Shown here piece by piece: positions 56,746-64,000 of a DNA stretch of 64,000 bases. Every line of letters begins with the position of its first letter. Within the stretch, counting starts at the first letter, position 1. The position numbers and the translations under genes were made by a program. The notes below the pieces were generated by a model. It made no database searches, had not been told where the DNA came from, and worked only from the letters and a program-made list of their open reading frames with translations. This DNA is from Bubalus kerabau (taxonomy: Eukaryota > Chordata > Mammalia > Artiodactyla > Bovidae), in the NCBI RefSeq assembly GCF_029407905.1, contig NC_073627.1, forward strand, positions 160,399,697 to 160,463,696, given 5' to 3'.

Positions 56746-57743
56746 ATCAAAGATGGAATCAAAAACTTTAAAAAATAATAATAATAAAGTTAGTTGTGGT
56801 AGCAAAATAATGTATTGAATATAATGCATTTTTAAATATCAAGTACATGATGTAAAAGGAGTTTTTTGATAATAGCTTGTGTAAATCATTCCATAAAATT
56901 CTAAGATGAAAAGGGTTTCCAGATAGTTAGGGGGAAAAGGCATCAGCATTATTTTATTCTTCATTGTAACAGATTTTTGATATAAAGTGTTCCTTACTCT
57001 CTGGGGCTGATTGTCCATTTGTGACTCTTCTACATTATTCTTTCTATCACAGGGAAGAAATTTAGAAATAAATGTCCCAAAATAATTTTCAATGTTTGCT
57101 TCTGGATTAGAATCTATCAGGGAGAGGAATTTGCTTAAAAGGCAAGAGCCCTTATTTTCATTAATAATTATTGAAAGCAGGCAGAAAGCTCTTCCGATCA
57201 CCTGAACCATCTCTGGGCAGCTGAAGTAGTTTGTGGGAGCTTTCCTGCTATTCTTAAAATTTACAGCATTTTGCGAGTAAGTCCTTATAACTTGCTACTT
57301 CTGTTCTGCAAGAAGTTGGGGTCCTGGAGTGTGGCTCCACTAAGGGAGTTGTTAGCAACTGGGATGACCTGCTGTTGCTTCACTCTCTTTTACCTGCTCA
57401 CCCTTCCTGTACTGTGTAAACCTCTAAATTCCTTTATTAGAGATCTCTACTTCAAACATTTACTGTCACTTTTACTTTCCTGCCTGACCCCTAACTGGTT
57501 CAATTATTCCTTCAGCCTTATAATTGAGATATTGAGAATGATTTAATTTAATGTCATGAAAGTAACCACTAGTAAACCTAGGCTACAATTCTTCTAAATT
57601 ATGGAGGAAGGGGAGTTTGAGGAGATGGAAAATCATCAGACAAAATACATATGTCAGTATTTGTATTTAAATGTCACATGAACATTGAAACAAAAAAGAT
57701 GGGTAAAGATATGAAGCTAATACATAATAAAAAGAAATCACAG
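56746..57743. other. Unique sequence
   Basis: (AAT)n at 56775-56789. The 123-codon minus-strand frame at 56839-57210 and the 91-codon plus-strand frame at 57271-57546 show no family motif, and no splice context could be supported. Not called as genes. Confidence 0.5.
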
Positions 57744-57808
57744 ACTGCTGTTCAGTCACTAAGTTGTGTCTGACTTTTTGTGACCCCATGAACAGCAGCA
57801 CACCAGGT
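57744..57808 (-). mobile_element. BovB or Bov-tA terminal scrap
   Basis: TGCTGTTCAGTCACTAAGTTG, TGACTTTTTGTGACCCCATG, AGCAGCACACCAGG. Too short to assign to a family. Confidence 0.75.
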
Positions 57809-57862
57809 TTAAAATCTTAATATTTGATGCAGCTAAGTACAGTTCAAAATTTATTAGATAAT

Positions 57863-58132
57863 GATGCTAAAGCTGAAACTCCGGTACTTTGGCCACCTCA
57901 TGCGAAGAGTTGACTCATTGGAAAAGACTCTGATGCTGGGAGGGATTGGGGGCAGGAGGAAAAGGGGACGACAGAGGATGAGATAGCTGGATGGCATCAC
58001 CGACTCGATGGATGTGAGTCTGAGTGAACTCTGGGAGTTGGTGATGGACAGGGAGGCCTGGCGTGCTGCGATTCATGGGGTCACAAAGAGTCAGACACGA
58101 CTGAGCGACTGAACTGAACTGAACTGAATCAG
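57863..58132 (+). mobile_element. BovB 3' end with 13-bp TSD, near consensus
   Basis: A 270-bp truncated copy from GATGCTAAAGCTGAAACTCC to ACTGAACTGAACTGAATCAG. TTTATTAGATAAT (57850-57862) and TTTATTATATAAT (58133-58145) flank it, 12 of 13 identical. Few differences from consensus. Confidence 0.95.
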
Positions 58133-58145
58133 TTTATTATATAAT

Positions 58146-58409
58146 ATTAAAAACTAAAAATCTTCACTGATGCCATGTACCATTCTGAATATTAGTCAGT
58201 GTCATTAAAGAAGAGCACAAGTTAGCAAAAACACACTGTTTTATATATTTATTTTTTGGTATATATTATTATAACATATTGTTTTATAAATATCAGGAGA
58301 CAAATGCAACACTATTTGGAGGAAGCATGGAGATTTTGTACCTTGAAATAATGTTCCAAAATATATGTATATATTTTCACAGTATAAGAGTTTGTTAAGG
58401 TTGTTGACT
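58146..58409. other. AT-rich unassigned sequence
   Basis: Nothing is recognised. Confidence 0.5.
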
Positions 58410-58419
58410 ACAAATAAAT

Positions 58420-58649
58420 TTGTTGTTGTTGTTTTAGTCTCAGAGTCATGTCTGACTCTTTTGCGACCGCATGGAATGTAATCCACCAGGCTCATCTGTC
58501 CATGGCATTTCCCAGGCAAGAATACTGTCATGGGTTGCCATTTTCTTCTCCAGAGGATTTCCCTGTCCTACGGATCAAACCCTGCATTTGATCTGTGTAT
58601 CCTGCATTGGAAAGTGAATTCTTTACCACTGAGACACTGGGGAACTCCC
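58420..58649 (-). mobile_element. Bov-tA SINE with 10-bp TSD
   Basis: Starts TTGTTGTTGTTGTTTTAGTC (reverse AAC-type tail), body CCAGGCAAGAATACTGTCAT, inverted head ending GGGGAACTCCC. ACAAATAAAT is repeated at 58410-58419 and 58650-58659. Confidence 0.93.
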
Positions 58650-58659
58650 ACAAATAAAT

Positions 58660-59417
58660 ATATGTTATGCATTATGCATATAGTGTGCAATATGCAAATA
58701 TAAAATAGAAGAAATCATTTTATTCATGGTAGCATAATGGCCACAATAACATCAACACAACATGGTGGAATTATAAGATATGTGTAGTTCTTATGTAAAG
58801 AAAATTTAACTGCACTACATTAGTAAAACCTTGATTAAGAGACATGCCTGATTTCTGATTACAAAATGCTATTAACTCTATTTTATTTTTGAAAATTTAA
58901 TAACAGCAAAGTAATAAGCAACAGCAGAATTATTTTAAAGTTGAATGTTAAATTTATTTGGAATTAAAGTAACCATATCAATAGCCAGGAACATTCCAGA
59001 AGTTGAAGAACAAGAGAATAATTACATTAATGTTGACTGCTGATATAAATTCATACAAAATTCTGTGAAAACAATTTGACAAAATCCATCACTCTCTAAA
59101 TATAATTTAACCAATTTGGATATAGGGATATAGCCTTTAATTTTTTTTCATGAGTTCACACATACACACACACTTCAACTTTATTAGAATCCGGAACAAT
59201 GGTTACAGAAAACAAGGTCTATCTAGACAATGAAATCATATTTAACTGTTAAAAGAACCTAGATGCATTAGCATTGACATAGGAAGTACCAGTATATTAA
59301 AAAGAAAGAAGCTTCAGAGAGTAGGTCTAGAGTGATTTGTTTCATTTTAAAATAAATAATTTTATGTGTTTATAAAATTTTATGTGTTTTATGTGTTTAT
59401 AATATGTGTATGTTAAG
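58660..59417. other. Unique AT-rich sequence
   Basis: No gene or repeat is recognised apart from a short (CA)n near 59159-59172. Confidence 0.5.
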
Positions 59418-60495
59418 CACAAGATGGTGGAGTATAAGGACTTGCACTCATCTTCTGCAAGAACTCCAAAATTGCAACTCACTGCTGAACAACCATCAAC
59501 AGGAGAATGTTCAGTCAGTTAGTCAGTTTAGTCGCTCAGTAGTGTCCAACTCTTTGCAACCCCATGAACCACAGCATGTCAGGCCTCCCTGTCCATCACC
59601 AACTCCTGGAGTCCACCGAAACCCATGTTCATCGAGTTGGTGGTGCCATCCAACCATCTCATCCTCTGTTGTCCCCTTCTCCTCCTGCCCTCACATATTT
59701 CCCAGCATCAAGGTCTTTTCCAATGAGTCATCTCTTTGCATCAGGTGACCAAAGTATTGAAGTTTCAGCTTCAACATCAGTCCTCACAATGAATACCCAG
59801 GACTGATCTCCTTTAGGATGGACTGGTTGGATCTCCTTGCACTCCAAGGGACTCTCAAGAGTCTTCTCCAACACCACAGTTCAAAAGCGTCAATTCTTCA
59901 GTGCTCAGCTTTCTTTATAATGCAATTCTCACATCCATACATGACCACTGGAAAAACCATAGCCTTGACTAGACAGACCTTTGTTGGCAAAGTAATGACT
60001 CTGCTTTTTAATATGCTGTCTAGGTTGGTCATAACTTTCCTTCAAAGGAGTAAACATCTTTTAATTTCATGGCTGCAATCACCCTCTGCATTGATTTTGG
60101 AGCCCAGAAAAATAAAGTCAGCCACTGTTTCCCCATCCATTTGCCATGAAGTGATGGGACCAGAGGCCATGATCTTAGTTTTCTGAATGTTGAGCTTTAA
60201 GCCAACTTTTTCACTCTTCTCTGTCACTTTCATCAAGAGGCTCTTTAGTTCTTCTTCACTTTCTGCCAGGAGAATGTTGGATCCCACCAAAAAAAGATCC
60301 CCACATCCAAGGGCAAAGGATAAGCCCCAACAAAAGGGTAGGAGGGGTAAAATTACATTTATAATAAAACCACATACCTGCCAGAGATGCTCAGAATTTT
60401 CAAACAAAACCTTGTTTATACCAGGAACAAGAGACCTCAGAGAGACTGAGCCAGACCTGACTTTTTGTGTCTGAGTGTCTCCTGTGGGGCCGTGG
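59418..60495 (+). mobile_element. L1 5'UTR fragment, split by BovB
   Basis: AGATGGTGGAGTATAAGGAC, AACTCACTGCTGAACAACCATC (left) and, after the BovB, ACCAAAAAAAGATCCCCACATCC, GGTAGGAGGGG, CCTTGTTTATACCAGGAAC and GAGAGACTGAGCCAGACCTG (right) follow the order of a ruminant L1 5'UTR with internal losses. No ORF1 follows, because a BovB piece begins at about 60496. Confidence 0.72.
59512..60267 (-). mobile_element. BovB 3' end inside L1, 11-bp TSD
   Basis: 756-bp truncated antisense copy from CAGTCAGTTAGTCAGTTTAG to TCACTTTCTGCC. AGGAGAATGTT is repeated perfectly at 59501-59511 and 60268-60278. The L1 5'UTR text is continuous across it. Confidence 0.95.
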
Positions 60496-61475
60496 AAAAC
60501 CTCAAAAATGACAGAATGATTTCTGTTCATTTCCAAGGCAAACCATTCAATATTACAGAAATCCAAGTCTATGCCCCAAACCCTAAATTGCTTATTTAAC
60601 TTATATGCAGAGTCCATCATGTGAAATGCCAGGCTGAATGAAGCACAAGCTGGGAATCAAGATTGCTGGGAGAAATATCAATAACCTCAGATATGCAGAT
60701 GACACCACTCTTATGGCAGAAAGAAAAGAGGAACTAAAGAGCCTCTTGATGAAAGTGAAAGAGGAGAGTGAAAAAGCTGGCTTAAAAATCAATAGTCAAA
60801 ATACTAAGATCATGGCATCTGGTCCCATCACTTCATGACAAATAGATGGGGAAACAATGGAAACAGTGGCAGACTTTATTTTTGGGGGCTCCAAAATTAC
60901 TGCAGATGGTGACTGCAGTCATGAAATTAAAAGACACTTGTTGCTTGAAGAAAAGCTGTGACCAACCTAGACAGCACATTAAAAAGCAGAGACATTACTT
61001 TGCTGACAAAGGTCCATCTAGTCAAGGCTATGGTTTTTCCAGTAGTCATATATGGATGTGAGCATTGAACTATAAAGAAAGCTGAGTACTGAAGAATTGA
61101 AGCTTTTGAGCTGTGATGTTGCAGAAGACTCTTGAGAGTCCCTTGGACTGCAAGGAGATCCAACCAGTCAGTTCTAATGGAAATCAGTCCTGAATATTCA
61201 TTGGAAGGACTGATGCTGAAGCTGAAACTCCAATACTTTGGCCAGCTGATGGAAAAAGTCTAGTTACTGGGAAATACTCTGATGCTGAGAAAGATTGAAG
61301 GCAAGAGGCAAAAGGGATGACAGACAGTGAGACGATTTGATGGCGTCACCGACTCAGTGTACATGAGTATGAGCATGCTCTAGGAGTTGGTGATGGACAG
61401 GGAAGCCTGACGTGCTGCGTCCATGGGGTTTCAAGAAATCAGATATGACCAAACCACTGAACTGAACTGAACTGA
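60496..61475 (+). mobile_element. BovB with ~1.4 kb internal deletion
   Basis: 60496-60586 is the middle of the endonuclease (CAAAAATGACAGAATGATTTC, GTTCATTTCCAAGGCAAACC, CAAGTCTATGCCCCAAACC). At about 60587 it jumps to the RT region upstream of YADD (TTGCTTATTTAACTTATATG) and continues to the ACTGA tail near 61475. The linker and RT N-terminus are missing. The RT frame keeps RYADDTTLM (60638-60838) but is broken later. Confidence 0.9.
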
Positions 61476-61563
61476 TATTAAGAATTTGAAGTAGATACAT
61501 TATACTATTAACAGTGGATGTTTGTATGCCTTTGGTGTCATTTGTGAACCTTATTTTCGACTG

Positions 61564-61754
61564 CAGCCGATTCACCCCTCCTTAGGCAACCGGGTGGTCC
61601 CCTACTCACAGAGGTCACCATACCGAGGCCGAATTTAGTGTGAACTTCCAATTGGTACAGCACACTCACAGCCCACAACTCTTGGGCTCAAGTGATCCTC
61701 TAGCTGCAGCCTCCCAAGTAGCTAGGACTACAAGCACACACCACCATGCCCAGC
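61564..61754 (-). pseudogene. 7SL (SRP) RNA retropseudogene, 3'-truncated, tailless
   Basis: On the minus strand the copy starts at 61754 with GCTGGGCATGGTGGTGTGTG and follows 7SL RNA: GTAGTCCTAGCTACTTGGG, AGAGGATCACTTGAGCCCA, CTAAATTCGGCCTCGGTATGG, then the S-domain words GGACCACCCGGTTGCCTAAGG and GGTGAATCGG. It stops near 61564, about two thirds along. AACCTTATTTTCGACTG (61547-61563) and AACCTTACTTTCAACTG (61755-61771) form a 17-bp TSD, 15 matching. There is no A tail between the 3' end and the TSD. The active RNA is the SRP scaffold; this copy has no 3' domain and is not expected to function. Confidence 0.93.
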
Positions 61755-61771
61755 AACCTTACTTTCAACTG

Positions 61772-63164
61772 TAGACTCCTCTGTATTATCTGAATTTTTC
61801 AACTATGTTTTACTTTTGTAATCAGAAAAATCAAGCCATTTTTTAAAAAGAAAGATATATATTCCATTTTAGCTCTTTCAGTTAATTATAGAAATAATTT
61901 TATATATCCCAGATTTATTGAAGCTCAAGGTAGAGGAAATAAGAGAATGCATTTACACGGGTACTTCTATATCCTATTGCTTTGTTTACCTTGTATAGTA
62001 TATTGAGATGGAGAATTGTGGTTACAGTGAAAATGAATCCTGTGAGCCAGTCATTTTGTGGATAGATTTATTTTTATGCCTTTCTTCATGTTTGTCTGAA
62101 GGGGAAAAAAAAGTAACATGAGAATGGGAACAATAAAATATCTCATTCTGTACCTTCTTTTATTGACAGGTATAAGAAATATCTTATGTTTACATATCAC
62201 CTATTTTAGAAAGTGAAGTATGTTTATGGGTACCAATTCATCATCAGAACATTTCTATGCCTGCATGTGGGGATCCACAAGCTGACCATCTGAATAAATT
62301 CAATCAAACGATGTCTAATAACAGCTAATTTTAAAAAATCCTTTGTCAATTAAATCTAGTTAATTTATTTTCTCATTTTATTAATTGGTTGGTTTGATAC
62401 TAAAATCAGGTTTCAACATTGTGCAAAGTTTTGCTAAATAGGATAAAACTGGCACAATCTCTTTATTTTTCAGAAGTATCTTTGGCATATTCAAAAACAA
62501 TTAGACTTATATTGAAGCCCTAGTACAGGAAATTGTCCATAATTCCTCACTGTACAAAATCTGATTATCTAACTTTGTAATTGAGATTTATGACATCTTG
62601 GAAGATTTACATTTGGTAAAACATCCTAGTCTTAATCTCCCAATCATTCTTTTAAGTACTAATAACTGCTATTGAGAACCTACTATAAACTTTGGACATG
62701 CAAAGATGAACACAGTTTTTTAAGGACTATGATTTATTGGATACATGAAGAGTATAATAAGATGGAAGTGAATATAAATTGGTTGTTGTAAGAAAATTAA
62801 CTACCTATTTAATCAAGAATAACCTGAACAAAAAGGGTGGAACAGGCATTGTAGGAAATAGGGTGGTGTGTTTTTCAAAAGAGCAAAATAGTTAAATAGC
62901 CTGACAAAATCAGTATCTTTTGGCTGCAACAGAAGTTGAGAAAGATGAAGTGGCAATGTGATGCTGATGCTTAGGAGGTATTCTTATATACCATGTTTGA
63001 CCAGTATTCTTTAGGGAAGCAACTGAAACAGGGGTGGCTGAAATCTGAGTGAAGCAAATGAAATGGTAGTATCATTGGAGATTGTGGTCAGACTGGAAAC
63101 CATTAACCATTACCTTTGGCAATATACATTTCTCAGAATTAACCCTGCACAAGGCAAAGTGATT
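61772..63164. other. Unique AT-rich sequence
   Basis: About 1.4 kb with no recognised gene or repeat. Confidence 0.5.
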
Positions 63165-63372
63165 AAAGGTTGAAATCACCAGCTCTGGACCCTAATCTCT
63201 TGACTTTGTGTATCCAGTTTATATGATCATTAGGCAAGTCATTGTTTTATTGTCTCTGTGTCTTAGGATCCTCATCTATAAAAATATTAGTAATGATAGT
63301 GTTTCATAAGGTTATTGTAAGGATTAAATCAATCAATGTATGTAAAACAGTGAAGTACCTCAATAAATGTTA
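63165..63372 (+). mobile_element. MIR SINE, near full length
   Basis: AATCACCAGCTCTGGACCCT head, AGGCAAGTCATTGTTTTATTG and CTGTGTCTTAGGATCCTCATC core, AAGGTTATTGTAAGGATTAAATC, then GAAGTACCTCAATAAATGTT end. The best preserved MIR in the window. Confidence 0.8.
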
Positions 63373-63931
63373 ACAGTCTTATCTGCTTTCTCTTATTTTC
63401 TAGTTTAAAAAATGGTTTAGACACACACCTTTCTTGTTCTACTTTCTTGTCAGGAAGTTCCATACATTCTCATACTGCTTTCTTAATATTCTTTTTCTTC
63501 ACTCTCTTTAGAAGCCCTTTGTAATCCTAGGTTGGTATTTTGTTATTTAGTCTTACACCCCATGTATAAAACTCGTATTGCCAGATGCCTTTTTTTTTCT
63601 TATGACTGCTGTAAATGTTTGGAGGAAAGTGTGATCTAAGCAAGACTGGTTTAGCTGAAACAACATTACAGTGAATCTTTGTTAGGCATCAAAGGAGTCT
63701 TGAAGACTTGTGAGGAAGGAAGGAAAGGGTTCTGACTCTAGGGACCAAGATGGTGTCAAATCTTAGCTCACAACGTCACATCTAAAGAATGAGTTTATTA
63801 ACATCCTTTTTTCAGTTTAATTTCAGACTGACTCAAGAATCATTATAAACAAAGAACTTGGACAATCAGAGTTAACTTTATACTGGCTGGGAGAAAGTAA
63901 GATTTTAAATCATTAACTCACATATTCAGAC
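63373..63931. other. Unique sequence
   Basis: Nothing is recognised. Confidence 0.5.
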
Positions 63932-64000
63932 AGGCTTCCCAGGTTGTGCTTAGTCGTAAAGAATCCACGTGCTAAAGCAGGAGACAGACATGGGCTTAAA
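63932..64000 (+). mobile_element. Bov-tA SINE head, cut by the window end
   Basis: AGGCTTCCCAGGTTGTGCTTAG, GTAAAGAATCCACGTGCTAA and CAGGAGACAGACATGGGCTT are the tRNA-like head. The body lies outside the window. Confidence 0.88.

Noticed and set aside
56839..57210. 123-codon open frame as a gene
   Set aside because: No motif, signal peptide or family resemblance, AT-rich unique DNA, and no supporting splice or promoter context.
61680..61754. Alu-like sequence
   Set aside because: The Alu-resembling words continue into the 7SL S domain (GGTTGCCTAAGG on the minus strand), which Alu lacks, and Alu is primate-specific. It is a 7SL pseudogene, so it is not evidence for primate DNA or contamination.

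Overview
The window is nuclear, non-coding DNA from a ruminant, almost certainly a bovid. The proof is the repeat content. BovB (RTE-clade) LINEs with their tandem ACTGA 3' tails, tRNA-derived Bov-tA SINEs and dimeric BovA2 SINEs are found together only in ruminants, and older cetartiodactyl CHR SINEs and mammal-wide MIR, L2, L1 and MaLR copies lie beneath them. I cannot separate cattle from bison, yak, sheep or goat by eye. I found no protein-coding exon of a host gene. The open frames that look like proteins are broken BovB endonuclease/reverse transcriptase or L1 ORF1/ORF2.

Layout. 0-4.7 kb: AT-rich unique DNA with a BovA2, an MLT1-type LTR, MIRs, two BovB 3' ends and an L1 end. 4.9-6.7 kb: antisense BovB carrying a sense BovB inside it. 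6.7-10.9 kb: decayed sense-strand L1 with Bov-tA, BovA2 and BovB insertions. 10.95-12.6 kb: a BovB with a twin-priming 5' inversion. 13.4-18.7 kb: old L1 ORF1, the longest uninterrupted BovB here (2.6 kb) and a BovB 3' end followed by an MLT1-like LTR. 20.3-22.4 kb: another long BovB. 23.8-25.3 kb: antisense L1 with a CHR SINE. 25.3-32.2 kb: a quiet stretch with only ancient MIR/L2. 32.2-38.2 kb: two long BovBs pointing at each other, the second with a further BovB nested in it. 38-47 kb: SINEs, truncated BovBs and old L1. 48.6-53.4 kb: L1 in both orientations, then an older repeat cut by three later insertions. 54-58.7 kb: more SINEs, including three Bov-tA in a row. 59.4-61.5 kb: an L1 5'UTR split by BovB, then an internally deleted BovB. 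61.56-61.75 kb: a tailless 7SL RNA retropseudogene. The window closes in the head of a Bov-tA.

By my boundaries BovB covers about 20 kb, close to a third of the window. Many insertions still show target-site duplications (TSDs), so the order of events can be read from the nesting: MIR/L2/MLT1 and an unclassified repeat first, then L1 and CHR, then BovB and Bov-tA/BovA2. Nothing here works together as genes in a pathway. I saw no evidence for a new biological system; the most interesting items are retrotransposition footprints. All repeat names rest on recognised consensus features, not on a search.
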